64,000 bases of DNA from Occallatibacter riparius (lineage in GTDB: Bacteria > Acidobacteriota > Terriglobia > Terriglobales > Acidobacteriaceae), in the NCBI RefSeq assembly GCF_025264625.1, contig NZ_CP093313.1:1736001-1800000 (forward strand), given 5' to 3'. Under the pieces are notes generated by a model. The model saw only the letters and a program-made list of their open reading frames with translations, made no database searches and was not told where the DNA came from. Below are positions 26,058-35,549 of the stretch, piece after piece (position 1 is the stretch's first letter; every line of letters begins with the position of its first letter). The position numbers and the translations under genes were made by a program.

Positions 26058-27335
26058 TTAACTTGCGGAACCTACCGTCCCGGCCGCAGGCCAGCGGGTG
26101 GCATACAGATACCAAGCGAGCCAGGCGAGGGGAGTCCACAGAAAATACCAGCGGTTCGCCGGAATACCCGCAAGCACCTCGGTCGCAGCGATGGCGCCTG
26201 CGGCAAAGACAGGTAGCAGCGGGCGCGAAGTCTTTCGAGCCGCATACATACCTAGTAGAACCGCGGGAAACAGGACTGACTCGTCCATGAACCACGCGTA
26301 GGGTGCGCAAACAAACGCAACCAGCAGCACAAGGAGGCCATTCTCCACCCAGTTCCAGCCGGCGCGATGTGTCCAGTAGTACCAGGCGGCCCAGGCGCAA
26401 GCAGCGGCTTCGGGGATGAATGCGATCCATCGCACCGAGGGTGCCATGGCAGATTGAAGCAGAACACTGAGCGTGGGAATAAAGCCGTTGACAAGGTCAG
26501 GATTCGTCGACATCGATTGCGTGTACTGTGCCCATGCCTGCGGACCGTAATGCAAAGAGAGAGCTGAACATGCGATGACGGCGATCGAAAATCCAACAAA
26601 AACACGCCAGGTGCGCTCTCGTGCGGACCAGAGGATGAGGATCACCGCAAGCGGCAGAATCAGGTGAGGTTTGAAGATGAAGGGAAGTAGGCTTGCTCCG
26701 GCGAGGATCGAGTACCTGCGATGCCAGACCAGGAAAAGCGTGAGGGAGAGAAGCAGGAAGATTCCGAGTTGGCCGTAGTATGCGCACTCGAGCACGGGGG
26801 CAAAGGCGAAGAGTAGCAGGTGGAGACGGTTGTCCGGGCGGTTAAAGAGGCCCCAGAGAAGCCAGGCACTGAGGGCAAGGGAGCCCAATCCCAGCATAGT
26901 CCAGAGCAGGAAGGCGCGACCGGGACGGAACTGTTCCAGTGGGGTGGTGAGCGCCAGGCCCACCGGAGGACTGAAGCTGAAATGAGGGGTTGAGCCACGC
27001 ATCCCGGCCCCCTGTTCCAGCCGGAGGATCGCTCCTGCATCATAGGGGTTTTTGTGGTGCACGAGTTGTCGGGCCGCGGCCCAGTACTGAATAAAATCTC
27101 GATTTGAGGCGACCTCGTCAGTGAAACTGTTGAATCCCGCAATGGCTACGAGGAGGAAGCCGGCGGCGACGATGCAGGCTGCCCCGATCTTTCGGCCCAG
27201 GGAAGTTTGCGTCTTTATGGAGGACAGCTCGGTAACGCAGGAATCGTCTGCTCCCGTTGTGGAGACCATTGGCCTTGACCGGCGTCGCGCGCCTAATCCT
27301 TTCAGTACACGACCGAGACGCAATCGTGGGTCCAT
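26058..27335 (-). CDS. GT87-like (DUF2029) integral-membrane glycosyltransferase
   Basis: A 425-residue protein with about nine to eleven membrane helices. The DUF2029/GT87 pattern is visible: a periplasmic acidic loop with NRDFIQYWAAARQLVHHKNPYD after helix 1, then FSFSPPVGLALTTPLEQF. Family members use polyprenyl-phosphate-linked mannose or other sugars to modify envelope glycolipids; the acceptor is unknown here. The TTG/ATG choice is unclear: ATG at 27269 (MVSTTGADDSC) is a plausible shorter start. It is divergent from the aminotransferase gene. Confidence 0.75.
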   Translation of the reverse strand: MDPRLRLGRVLKGLGARRRSRPMVSTTGADDSCVTELSSIKTQTSLGRKIGAACIVAAGFLLVAIAGFNSFTDEVASNRDFIQYWAAARQLVHHKNPYDAGAILRLEQGAGMRGSTPHFSFSPPVGLALTTPLEQFRPGRAFLLWTMLGLGSLALSAWLLWGLFNRPDNRLHLLLFAFAPVLECAYYGQLGIFLLLSLTLFLVWHRRYSILAGASLLPFIFKPHLILPLAVILILWSARERTWRVFVGFSIAVIACSALSLHYGPQAWAQYTQSMSTNPDLVNGFIPTLSVLLQSAMAPSVRWIAFIPEAAACAWAAWYYWTHRAGWNWVENGLLVLLVAFVCAPYAWFMDESVLFPAVLLGMYAARKTSRPLLPVFAAGAIAATEVLAGIPANRWYFLWTPLAWLAWYLYATRWPAAGTVGSAS

Positions 27336-27626
27336 TCACCTGCACAAATGAAACCCTATGCAATGAAGGACATGGCCGCGAAATCTCGGCCGCTATGTAT
27401 ACGTGAGTGAACAACGGCCGAGGCCGTAAGTTTCGACCAGTACACACCTCGAGTTCCCGTTGGCGCCCTAGATTCTTCATACAGGCTCATGCGAAGCGAA
27501 CGTGATCCGACGACGGCAGCCTGCCGGCAGAGACAAAGCAGTCGCGACGGTGGAGCACCCGATTCGATATGGCACGAAAGGCAGCGACGGCTTTGTCCAG
27601 CGGGGAAAATCTGTAAAAATGTTGGT

Positions 27627-28826
27627 ATGACGACAGTAGCCGCTCCCTCCAAGGTGTTTGCCGACCGCATTGGCCGGATTGAAGTGTCCGCTACCATGGC
27701 CGTGGCCGCCGAGGCCGCCAAGCTCCGCGCCGGGGGCGCGAACCTGGTCGATTTCGGCGCAGGTGAGCCGCATTTCCCCACCCCTCGCCATATTAAGGAC
27801 GCGGCAATCGCTGCCATCGAGGCCAACTTCACTCGCTACACCGTGGTCCCCGGCATCCCCGACGTGCGCAAGGCCATCGTGGACCGCCATGCCTGCGACT
27901 TCGGTTCGGACTACTCCATCGACGAGGCCATCTTCACTGTCGGCGAAAAGCACGCCCTGTTCAACGCCATCCAGATCCTTGTGGATCACGGCGACGAAGT
28001 CATCCTGCCTGTCCCCTACTGGGTCAGCTTCAAAGACATCATTCAATACGCGGGCGGCACCGTCGTCTACCTCGAGACCCAGGAAGCGGAGAACTTCCGC
28101 ATTACGGCCGACGCTATCGAGAAGGCCATCACCCCCCGCACCAAGGCCATCATCCTGAATTCGCCGTCGAACCCGGCCGGCTCGGTCGTATCGGCCGAGG
28201 ATCTCGAGCGGATCGTCCGCCTCGCCCACGAGCGCGGCATCTACCTTCTGCTCGATGAGTGCTACGTGTACCTGAATTACGAGGGAACGCCCGTCTCCGC
28301 CGGCTCCTTCACCTGGGCCAAGGAGCACATGGTTGTGCTCGGCTCCCTCTCCAAGACCTACGCCATGACCGGCTGGCGCGGCGGATACGCCCTCGCTCCC
28401 AAGTCGATCATTGCCAATCTCTCCAAGCTCCAGTCCCAGCAGACTTCCAATGCCACCAGCATCGTGCAGAAGGCGTCCATCGCCGCGCTGGCCGGATCGC
28501 AGGAGTGCGTCACCGAGTTCCGCGCCGAGTTCAAAGAACTCCGCGACTACATGCTCAAGAAGCTTGCCGAGATTCCCGGCGTCACCTGCACCAAGCCCGA
28601 GGGCGCCTTCTACGTATATCCGAATATCTCGACCTTCCTCGGAAAGGGCGGAATTCAGACGGCTACTCAACTCGCGACCAAACTGTTGCATGAAGCGCAT
28701 GTGGTCACGGTCCCGGGCGAAGCCTTCGGAACCGCCCACCACATTCGTCTTTCCTACCCCGTCACTCGTCAGAACATCGACGAGGGTACGCGCCGCATGG
28801 GAGAATTTCTCAAACGTTTGGCCTGA
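27627..28826 (+). CDS. Class I aminotransferase (aspartate/prephenate aminotransferase type)
   Basis: A 399-residue fold-type I aminotransferase. The PLP lysine lies in LGSLSKTYAMTGWRGGYA. The conserved NSPSNPAGSV and LLDECYVYLNY segments bind the cofactor, and RLSYPVTRQNIDEG carries the carboxylate-binding Arg. It most resembles the subgroup that includes aspartate and prephenate aminotransferases, converting between amino acids and 2-oxo acids. The ATG at 27627 is chosen over an upstream ATG at 27489, because the extra 46 residues do not resemble the family. The substrate is not certain. Confidence 0.88.
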   Translation: MTTVAAPSKVFADRIGRIEVSATMAVAAEAAKLRAGGANLVDFGAGEPHFPTPRHIKDAAIAAIEANFTRYTVVPGIPDVRKAIVDRHACDFGSDYSIDEAIFTVGEKHALFNAIQILVDHGDEVILPVPYWVSFKDIIQYAGGTVVYLETQEAENFRITADAIEKAITPRTKAIILNSPSNPAGSVVSAEDLERIVRLAHERGIYLLLDECYVYLNYEGTPVSAGSFTWAKEHMVVLGSLSKTYAMTGWRGGYALAPKSIIANLSKLQSQQTSNATSIVQKASIAALAGSQECVTEFRAEFKELRDYMLKKLAEIPGVTCTKPEGAFYVYPNISTFLGKGGIQTATQLATKLLHEAHVVTVPGEAFGTAHHIRLSYPVTRQNIDEGTRRMGEFLKRLA

Positions 28827-28962
28827 TCTTGCCACTTAGAGAAATTCCGGTCAGCGGATCACAAGATTGCTGCGTCCAGCGGTATTACGGTGCGGTGTAT
28901 CGGGTCCGCTGTGAGCGCAGCACTATACCTTGACTACGGTCGTCCAGTAGGATGTGTCTCTC

Positions 28963-30081
28963 ATGTCGAAGAGCATTGATTTTCTCCCTGTGATCCTTGC
29001 CGGCGGCAGCGGCACCCGCTTCTGGCCGCGCTCGCGCCGCGCCCGCGCCAAGCAGGTTCTGGCACTCGATGGCGAGCGCTCCATGATTCAGCAAACGGTT
29101 GAGCGCCTCAAGCCTCTCAGCGGACCGAATCACACCTGGGTCATTACGAATGAGTTTTTGGCGCAGGAGATTGCTGACCAGTTGAAGGGCGTACCCTCCA
29201 GCCAAATCATCCAGGAGCCCGTCGCTCGCAACACCGCCCCGGCCTGCGGACTTGCTGCATTCCTGGTCGAGCGTGAAAATCCCGATGCGGTGCTGGGTGT
29301 ATTCCCGTCCGATCACGTGATCGCCGACGAGCCGCGGTTCCTGAAAGCGTTGCAGAAGGGCATTCAGCTCGCCGCGGCGGGCGACAACATGGTGGTGCTT
29401 GGCATCGAGCCCACCCGCCCTGAAACCGGCTACGGATACATCGAAACCGGCGATTTCGCCAAGGACGACTCCGCGCTGCACGTTCGCCGCTTTACCGAGA
29501 AGCCAAATCTCAACCGCGCCCAGGAGTTCGTCGCGGCCGGCAACTACTACTGGAACTCGGGCATGTTCATCTGGTCGGCGCGCACCCTGGCCAACGCCGT
29601 CCGCGAGCACCTGCCCGAAACCGCTCCGCTGCTCGAAAAGATTGCGGCGGCATACGGGACGCCCCAATTCGATCAGGTATTCCGCGAACTCTACCCCAAG
29701 TGCGAGAACATCTCAGTTGACTACGCGATCCTGGAGCCGCGCTCGGCCAAGGGCGAGCACTTGTCGAACCTCTACTGCCTGCCCGCCGAGTTCAGTTGGA
29801 ACGACCTGGGCTCATGGGCCTCCCTCTACGAGTACCAGATGGAGACGCGCCTCCGCGGCGATGGCGACGGCAACGTCGCCGAAACCGAGGGTCACACCGC
29901 ACTCGAAGCCGCGAACAACTACGTCTACAGCCCCAAGAAGTTCGTTGCCTTGGTCGGCGTCGAAGATCTGGTGATTGTGGATACCGAGGATGCTCTACTG
30001 ATCGCTCGCCGCGACCACTCGCAGGACGTAGGCAAAATCGTGAAGGAACTCGGCCTGAGCGGCCGTACCGATCTGATCTAA
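28963..30081 (+). CDS. manC: Mannose-1-phosphate guanylyltransferase
   Basis: A nucleotidyltransferase of about 372 residues. The signature LAGGSGTRFWPRSRRARAKQ starts the protein, with VFPSDHVIAD as the metal-binding segment and RFTEKPNLNRAQEF plus NSGMFIWSA in the sugar-binding part. It makes GDP-mannose from mannose 1-phosphate and GTP. It lacks the C-terminal isomerase domain of bifunctional enzymes. An in-frame GTG at 28954 is possible, but ATG at 28963 is better spaced from AGGA. Together with the phosphohexomutase at 31063 it could supply GDP-mannose for envelope glycans. Confidence 0.92.
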   Translation: MSKSIDFLPVILAGGSGTRFWPRSRRARAKQVLALDGERSMIQQTVERLKPLSGPNHTWVITNEFLAQEIADQLKGVPSSQIIQEPVARNTAPACGLAAFLVERENPDAVLGVFPSDHVIADEPRFLKALQKGIQLAAAGDNMVVLGIEPTRPETGYGYIETGDFAKDDSALHVRRFTEKPNLNRAQEFVAAGNYYWNSGMFIWSARTLANAVREHLPETAPLLEKIAAAYGTPQFDQVFRELYPKCENISVDYAILEPRSAKGEHLSNLYCLPAEFSWNDLGSWASLYEYQMETRLRGDGDGNVAETEGHTALEAANNYVYSPKKFVALVGVEDLVIVDTEDALLIARRDHSQDVGKIVKELGLSGRTDLI

Positions 30082-30171
30082 CCACTTGTTGCGGATACCG
30101 TGTCACCTACTATCCCGAAGCTTGTATGAGGGCACGCCTTCAAAACTTCGAAGACAGGTGCTTCGTATCAG

Positions 30172-30253
30172 GGGCTGCCTTCAGGCAGCCCGCATGGCGC
30201 TCCCCTTGGTTGACCTGGGGCTTTAGCCCCTGAAGGGCGCTGTTCGGCGCCCT
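30172..30253. repeat. Array of three back-to-back intergenic hairpins
   Basis: Three near-perfect inverted repeats follow each other. The first has an 8-bp stem (GGGCTGCC/GGCAGCCC) at 30172-30191. The second is GGGGCTTTAGCCCC at 30217-30230. The third is a 7-bp stem AGGGCGC/GCGCCCT at 30234-30253. There is no T-tract directly after any of them. A further weak stem (CCAAAACA with TGTTTTGG) spans about 30258-30292. REP-like palindromes of this kind are common between genes in this lineage. The rest of the 30082-30360 gap shows no gene. Confidence 0.55.
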
Positions 30254-30360
30254 TTCACCCAAAACAAGCTAGTTTTCACCAGCCTGTTTTGGCCTTGGTG
30301 GGATTTTCTGATCGCTGACGCTCGATCAAAGCCCCGTTCAGCGTAAATAAAGGTTGCGAC

Positions 30361-30681
30361 ATGCTCTTCACCAAACGATTGCGCGACGGCGTCCGTGATG
30401 GTCGCATCACCGTCAGTGTGCGCATCTGGCAGAGCCCCCGCGTCAAGGTCGGTAATCGCTACAAGATGGAAGAAGGCGAGATCGAGATCGATTCAATCGA
30501 GCCAATCGGCCTGCCCGACATCACACCGGAACTTGCCCGCGCATCCGGATTCCTCGGCGTCATCGATCTCCTGAAGGTCGCCAAGCACGGTCCCGGCGAG
30601 AAGATCTACCTGGTCCGCTTCCACTACATCCCGCCAAAGAAATCCCGCCCGGCGCGCCTCAAACCGCCTCAACGTAAGTGA
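30361..30681 (+). CDS. Small ASCH/PUA-like domain protein (tentative)
   Basis: A 106-residue basic protein. The pattern MLFTKRLRDGVRDGRITVSVRIW followed by VKVGNRYKMEEGEIEIDSIE resembles the ASCH domain, a PUA-like RNA-binding fold. The C-terminus is rich in Lys, Arg and Pro. An RNA-related role is possible, but the assignment rests on the overall pattern only. It is a single gene between the hairpin array and an AT-rich stretch. Confidence 0.65.
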   Translation: MLFTKRLRDGVRDGRITVSVRIWQSPRVKVGNRYKMEEGEIEIDSIEPIGLPDITPELARASGFLGVIDLLKVAKHGPGEKIYLVRFHYIPPKKSRPARLKPPQRK

Positions 30682-31062
30682 CCGCCATCACTTACACGTC
30701 AGGCCAGCTTTCCTAACATCGGAGCATGTGGAGTAGTGTTTGCCCACTCCGTAGCTCGATAAGAGCTCAGCCGATAGTAACTAGAAAAATAACAGTTAAA
30801 ATCAAATACTGTATATACATGCATATTTTATTTGCCGCATAAATCGTTCATAATAAATGAATTAATCCCATAAATGCGCTGACCCTGTTTTCGCCCCTAT
30901 CGCGAATGAAAGGCGAGTCTTAGGCGAAGATCGCGGCGATCGGTTTGAGTCATGAGGTAACAATGCGGTAAACAAGCCGCAGACAACGCACTGCTCGCAG
31001 GGCCTGGCTCACAACGCCCAACGTCCAGCTTTACACTGGTCTCTTGAGGAGCACGACCCCCC
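30682..31062. other. Intergenic region with an AT-rich island
   Basis: No gene is seen in these 381 bases. The section from about 30770 to 30880 is strikingly AT-rich compared with the surrounding GC-rich DNA, with runs such as GTATATACATGCATATTTTA and TAATAAATGAATTAATCC. It could hold a promoter for the phosphohexomutase or a curved-DNA protein-binding site. No clear terminator was found after the ASCH-like gene. Confidence 0.5.
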
Positions 31063-32520
31063 ATGCCTCACCCCCAGATCAAGTTCGGCACAGACGGCTG
31101 GCGCGGCATCATCGCAGACGACTTCACCTTCGCCAATGTCCGCACCGCAGCCGAAGCCATCGCCACCTACATCCACGCCAAAGAAGATCCCAGCAAAGGC
31201 ATCTGCATCGGCTACGACACGCGCTACGGCTCGAAAGCCTTTGCGCGCGCCTGCGCCGAGGTCGCCGCAGCCAGTGGCATTCCCGTACTGATGGCGAACG
31301 CCTTTACGCCCACTCCGGCCCTGAGCTTCGGAGTGCGTCAGCAGGGCGCAGCCGGCGGCATCATGATCACCTCGTCGCACAATCCGCCCCAGTGGAACGG
31401 CGTCAAGTACAAAGCCTCCTACGGGGGCGCCGGCAAGCCATCCATTATGACGGAGATCGAGAGCTACCTCGGCCAGGCTGCTCCGCGCGCCGCCCAGCCC
31501 GCGCCGGTCCGGGAGTTCGACTTCCTGCCCGACTACATCGCCGCCCTCGAGCGCTTCGTCGATCTCGACCTCATTGCGAAGTCAGGCATGAAGTTCGGCA
31601 TCGACTCGATGTACGGAACCGGCGGAACGATCCTGTCCGACATCTTCACGCGCATCGGCGTCGAGCACGTGCTGATCCGCGCCAATGCCGATCCCCTCTT
31701 TCCGGGCATCAACCCCGAGCCCATCGAGCCGAACATCCGCGCCCTCGGCGAGGCCGTCGTAGCCCACGGCTGCCATTCTGGCCTATGCACCGATGGTGAC
31801 GCCGACCGCATCGGTGCAGTCGACGAGCACGGCAACTTCGTCGACCCGCACAAGATCTTTGCGATCCTGCTGAGCTGGGTTCTTCGCCGCAAGGGCTGGC
31901 CGGGAGCAGTCACCCGAGCCGTCAACACCACCAAGATGCTCGATCGCATCGCCGCGAAATACGGCCGCGAGCTGATCGAACACGGCATCGGCTTCAAGTA
32001 CGTGTGCGACCTGATGCTGGAGCGCGAAATACTAATGGGCGGCGAGGAAGCCGGCGGCATCGGTTTCCAGCGGCACCTGCCGGAGCGCGACGGCCTCCTC
32101 AATGCTTTGCTTCTCGCTAACGTCATGGCCGAAGAGCACAAGACGCTCGGTCAGCTCGTTGACGATCTGCAGCAGGAGTACGGCGAGCACCACTACGGCC
32201 GCATCGACCTGCACATCCCCAACGAGATCAAGCTGGCGGCCCTCGCGCGCGCCAAAGGGCTCCATGCCGGCGACGTTGCCTTTGACGGAATGACTATCCT
32301 CCGCCAGGAGACAAAGGATGGCATCAAGTTCTTCCTCGACAACCCGGAGGCCAAGACCAAGCCGAACGCGGCCGAGACCTGGATACTGCTGCGCGCGAGC
32401 GGAACCGAACCGCTGCTGCGGATCTACACTGAGTCGACGTCGAAGCAGACAGTAGCCCGCCTGCTGGAATCCGCCCGCGAGTTCGCTCTCTCCAGCCAGG
32501 CTGAAGTAAAGGTAAGCTAG
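31063..32520 (+). CDS. Phosphohexomutase (phosphoglucomutase/phosphomannomutase family)
   Basis: A 485-residue four-domain alpha-D-phosphohexomutase. The phosphoserine loop is TSSHNPPQWNGVKYK, the metal loop DGDADRIGAVD, the sugar-binding loop GGEEAGGIGF and the phosphate-binding loop RASGTEPLLRIYTES; all are intact. It interconverts hexose 1- and 6-phosphates. The specificity (glucose, mannose or both) cannot be fixed, but manC nearby favours a role in GDP-mannose supply. A Dabb protein starts four bases after its end. Confidence 0.9.
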   Translation: MPHPQIKFGTDGWRGIIADDFTFANVRTAAEAIATYIHAKEDPSKGICIGYDTRYGSKAFARACAEVAAASGIPVLMANAFTPTPALSFGVRQQGAAGGIMITSSHNPPQWNGVKYKASYGGAGKPSIMTEIESYLGQAAPRAAQPAPVREFDFLPDYIAALERFVDLDLIAKSGMKFGIDSMYGTGGTILSDIFTRIGVEHVLIRANADPLFPGINPEPIEPNIRALGEAVVAHGCHSGLCTDGDADRIGAVDEHGNFVDPHKIFAILLSWVLRRKGWPGAVTRAVNTTKMLDRIAAKYGRELIEHGIGFKYVCDLMLEREILMGGEEAGGIGFQRHLPERDGLLNALLLANVMAEEHKTLGQLVDDLQQEYGEHHYGRIDLHIPNEIKLAALARAKGLHAGDVAFDGMTILRQETKDGIKFFLDNPEAKTKPNAAETWILLRASGTEPLLRIYTESTSKQTVARLLESAREFALSSQAEVKVS

Positions 32521-32524
32521 GCGT

Positions 32525-32812
32525 ATGTTCATCCACATCTTCGGGTTCAGGTGGAAACCGGCGGCGACAGACGAAGACAAGGCCCGGGCGCGGAAGGAGA
32601 TCCTCGCATTCCGCAACGTGATCGCCGGACTGGCAGCGGTAAACGTCGGCCGAAACCTGTCAGAGCGAGCACAGGGATACGAATTCTGCGGACTGATGAC
32701 CTTCACCAGCAAAGAGGCCTTCGACGCTTATTTCACCCATCCGGCGCACATGGCGCTCCTCGATTGGCTGGTCCCTCTAATCGATCCGGTAGAGCTGGAT
32801 TTCGAGGCCTAA
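32525..32812 (+). CDS. Dabb (stress-responsive alpha/beta barrel) domain protein
   Basis: A 95-residue protein with the dimeric alpha/beta-barrel pattern: IHIFGFRWKPAATDEDKARA at the N-terminus, a central NVGRNLSERAQGYEFCGLMTF strand pair, and FDAYFTHPAHMALLDWLVPL at the C-terminus. The family includes small stress-induced and cyclase-like proteins, so activity is unknown. It is probably cotranscribed with the phosphohexomutase. Confidence 0.85.
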   Translation: MFIHIFGFRWKPAATDEDKARARKEILAFRNVIAGLAAVNVGRNLSERAQGYEFCGLMTFTSKEAFDAYFTHPAHMALLDWLVPLIDPVELDFEA

Positions 32813-32878
32813 GAGGCGCGAATGTGATGGGCCTCACAGGGCGCTGATTTCTGCGTCCCCGCACGTGAACTCCGGCGT

Positions 32879-34978
32879 ATGCTGGCGTACATGTTTCACC
32901 TCACTCCACGCCGGATGCAATGGGCGTGGGTGGCAATGTGGCTTGGGACGGTACTCGCACCCGCCCAGGATCACGGCATCCGCGACCCCTCTGCGGTTTC
33001 GGTGATCGGCTCGGAAGCCGTTGTCGTCAACCAACGTTGGCAATTCCACACGGGTGACGACGCGGTGTGGGCCGACCCGGCCTTTGATGACTCCGGATGG
33101 GCGGAGTTGGATGCCGACAGGCCCTGGGGTCCGCAGGGCTTTGCGGCGTACCACGGATTTGCCTGGTACCGAAAGCGGATCGAGCTGGGAGCGGCTCCGC
33201 ACGACGGCACTCCTTACGCCCTGCTGCTGCCTGAGATCCGGCAAGCTTACGAAGTCTATTGGAACGGTACTCTCGTGGGCCGATGCGGGAGCTTGCCGCC
33301 CGATCCGGTCTGGTATCACGACCAGGCACCGCATGTCTTTCTGCTGCAACATGCAAATAGCGGCGTGGTCGCCATCAGGGTGTGGAATGCGCCCCCGCTT
33401 TCCGACGAGGATGCCGGACAACGGGGAGGATTTGCTGCCCCGCCTCTCGTTGGAACACTGCGCGCGGTCTCGAATGCGCGTGACGCCCTAAATTACGAGT
33501 GGCTGCGGCGCAGCGAGCTCCATCTGGCGAAAAGCCTCCTGTATGCACTCGTGGCGCTGCTGAGCCTGATGGCGTGGGTACGCAATCGCGAGCAGTGGGT
33601 CCTTTTCTGGATGGCCGGTTTCACGTTGCCTACGGTGCTAACCCTGCCGTTGCTGAACCTCCGGCTCGGAATCCCCTACACCGTGGCCATGGCCGCAGCG
33701 CAGCCAATCGAGTGCCTGCGCGATATCTCGCTGTGGTTCCTCCTGCTCTGGCTAATGAACCTGCATGGCGAGGCAAAGCTGGTACATGTAACACGCTCGC
33801 TCGCAGCGCTTGCCCTGACAATCAACGCGCTGGATGGTGTTTTGGTGGCGCTGGCGTGGCGTCCGGAAGTGTTACGCGCGGCCCAGGCGGGAGACGCGCT
33901 GATTACCGTCGTCAACACGCTTACGCAGCTCTTCCCCATCGTGCTGATAGCCGCTGCGATAGTCCGCCATCGGCGGATGGACGGACCAAGCCTGCTGGTT
34001 GCCGTAGCGGCGCTCCTCGTAGAGATGATGACCGTGGTGCGCGACGCGGCGGCGCAGGGACAACGTTTCACCCACTGGACTTTCAGAGAATTGATCGATG
34101 GGCCATTCCTCACGCTTGGAGGCAGCCCCGTTTCACCGATGAGTCTGGTCCATGCCCTGCTGTTCCTCTGCATTGTGTACGCCGTATTCGCGAGTTTCCT
34201 CGAGCATCGCCGGCACGAGGTCATGGTGGATCATGAGCTGCGCAATGCGCATGAACTGCAACGCGTGCTGGTACCGGATACGCCTCTCGATACCCCGGGA
34301 TTGCGGATGACCAGCGCATACCGGCCCGCGCAGGAGGTGGGCGGCGATTTCTTCCAGGTGATTGCTACGCAAGATTTAGACGAGTCGATCACAGTCGTTA
34401 TAGGCGACGTCAGCGGCCATGGCCTGGCCGCTGCCATGTCGGTATCTTTCCTGGTGGGTGCCATTCGGGCCGTGGATTACCCCGCTTGCGGTCCCGCAGA
34501 GCTGTTGAGCCGCGTAAACCAGTGCATCAGCGGCCGCCTGCACGGAGGATTCGCAACTTGCCTTGCACTTCGCGTTACCCGGGATGGGAGCTGCACAGCG
34601 TCGAGCGCGGGGCATCCGGGCCCCTACCTCGACGATCGGGAACTGGAGGTGCCAGGGGCGCTGCCGCTGGGCATCCTGGCCGACGCCGAATATCAGGAGA
34701 TCCACTTTGAGCTCCGGCCAGGGCAGGTGTGCACGCTGTACACCGACGGCTTGCTCGAAGCCCGAAACCGCACCGGTGAATTGTACGGCTTTGAACGTCT
34801 GGAAAAGCTCTTTGCAGGTAGACCGACCGCAACGCAGGCGGCTGACGCTGCCGCCCAATTCGGCCAGAACGATGACATCACGGTCGTCATGATCGCCAAG
34901 TCATGCGCCGACGAACCCCTGAGAGCCACGCCGGCGCAAGAACTGGAGAGGACCGAGGAACCTGCCTTGTTCGGGTAG
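32879..34978 (+). CDS. Membrane sensor PP2C (SpoIIE-type) phosphatase with extracytoplasmic jelly-roll domain, paralogue
   Basis: A 699-residue protein with the same architecture as the product of 22469-24523. It has a signal-like N-terminus, a beta-sandwich domain with NQRWQFHTGDDAVWADPAFD and GFAWYRKRIE, several membrane helices (about 220-420), and a C-terminal phosphatase with VGGDFFQVIA, IGDVSGHGLAAAMSVSF and FGQNDDITVVM. Metal-binding Asp residues are intact. The start is uncertain among ATGs at 32879, 32891 and 32915. It should act on a phosphorylated STAS protein. The extracytoplasmic domain suggests carbohydrate or envelope sensing, which is inference. Confidence 0.85.
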   Translation: MLAYMFHLTPRRMQWAWVAMWLGTVLAPAQDHGIRDPSAVSVIGSEAVVVNQRWQFHTGDDAVWADPAFDDSGWAELDADRPWGPQGFAAYHGFAWYRKRIELGAAPHDGTPYALLLPEIRQAYEVYWNGTLVGRCGSLPPDPVWYHDQAPHVFLLQHANSGVVAIRVWNAPPLSDEDAGQRGGFAAPPLVGTLRAVSNARDALNYEWLRRSELHLAKSLLYALVALLSLMAWVRNREQWVLFWMAGFTLPTVLTLPLLNLRLGIPYTVAMAAAQPIECLRDISLWFLLLWLMNLHGEAKLVHVTRSLAALALTINALDGVLVALAWRPEVLRAAQAGDALITVVNTLTQLFPIVLIAAAIVRHRRMDGPSLLVAVAALLVEMMTVVRDAAAQGQRFTHWTFRELIDGPFLTLGGSPVSPMSLVHALLFLCIVYAVFASFLEHRRHEVMVDHELRNAHELQRVLVPDTPLDTPGLRMTSAYRPAQEVGGDFFQVIATQDLDESITVVIGDVSGHGLAAAMSVSFLVGAIRAVDYPACGPAELLSRVNQCISGRLHGGFATCLALRVTRDGSCTASSAGHPGPYLDDRELEVPGALPLGILADAEYQEIHFELRPGQVCTLYTDGLLEARNRTGELYGFERLEKLFAGRPTATQAADAAAQFGQNDDITVVMIAKSCADEPLRATPAQELERTEEPALFG

Positions 34979-34994
34979 GCACAGGCGGGTTTGT

Positions 34995-35549
34995 TCACGC
35001 TACAGGCGCATCGACCGGCGGAACCTCTGGTTCGAGAACGACGTCTTTGATCATTTCTTTCAGGTCCGTCGTAAATGCGGTCTTCACGTGATCCTCAATT
35101 CCTCTAGAGACCATGGTCCAGGCGGGGTTGTACCTCGTGGGATCGAAGATGTTCTGCTCCTTCTGTGCTGCAATGAACTTCGCGTTGTCGAGCCCCTTCA
35201 GGTATTTGGCGTTGTATCGGGGATCGTTACGGATCAGTTCGAACGCAGCCTCGATCACTACGCCGACATCCGCCCTTTGGGCTTCGGTGAACCCCTCGAG
35301 GATTTCATCCTCGTGTTCCGATATCCATTGGAACGCAATCGGAATAACTCTTTGCGAGACCCAGTAGGCGTAGATGTTCAGGCAGTCAAAAGCCGTCTTG
35401 AGCGCAGGGTGGTCTTCCCAATTCTCGAGTGATGGCCCGGGATAGCTGTCGGGCTCACGACCGGTTTCTGTGAGGTCGTACATCAGGGTGGAGACTCCGG
35501 ATCTGCCGGTATTAACGACCGGCGTGCAATCCCTTTTTGTGGTGGGCAT
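34995..35549 (-). CDS. Conserved-looking protein of unknown function
   Basis: A 184-residue soluble protein, not recognised. It has an N-terminal region of about 60 residues ending in DSYPGPSLENWEDHP, then helices rich in aromatic and charged residues (LNIYAYWVSQRVIPIAFQW, VVIEAAFELIRNDPRYNAKY). The C-terminus is acidic and proline-rich. There is no signal peptide. The ATG at 35549 has AGGAGAG five bases upstream, better than a start at 35621. It is convergent with the sensor phosphatase, with 16 bases between them. No function is proposed. Confidence 0.65.
   Translation of the reverse strand: MPTTKRDCTPVVNTGRSGVSTLMYDLTETGREPDSYPGPSLENWEDHPALKTAFDCLNIYAYWVSQRVIPIAFQWISEHEDEILEGFTEAQRADVGVVIEAAFELIRNDPRYNAKYLKGLDNAKFIAAQKEQNIFDPTRYNPAWTMVSRGIEDHVKTAFTTDLKEMIKDVVLEPEVPPVDAPVA

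Noticed and set aside
27477..28835. Minus-strand open frame of 452 codons
   Set aside because: It covers the aminotransferase gene almost exactly in antisense. The plus-strand product carries the PLP signature, so the minus frame is a shadow.
30082..30360. CRISPR-like array after manC
   Set aside because: The hairpins are three different palindromes without equal-length spacers or repeated units.
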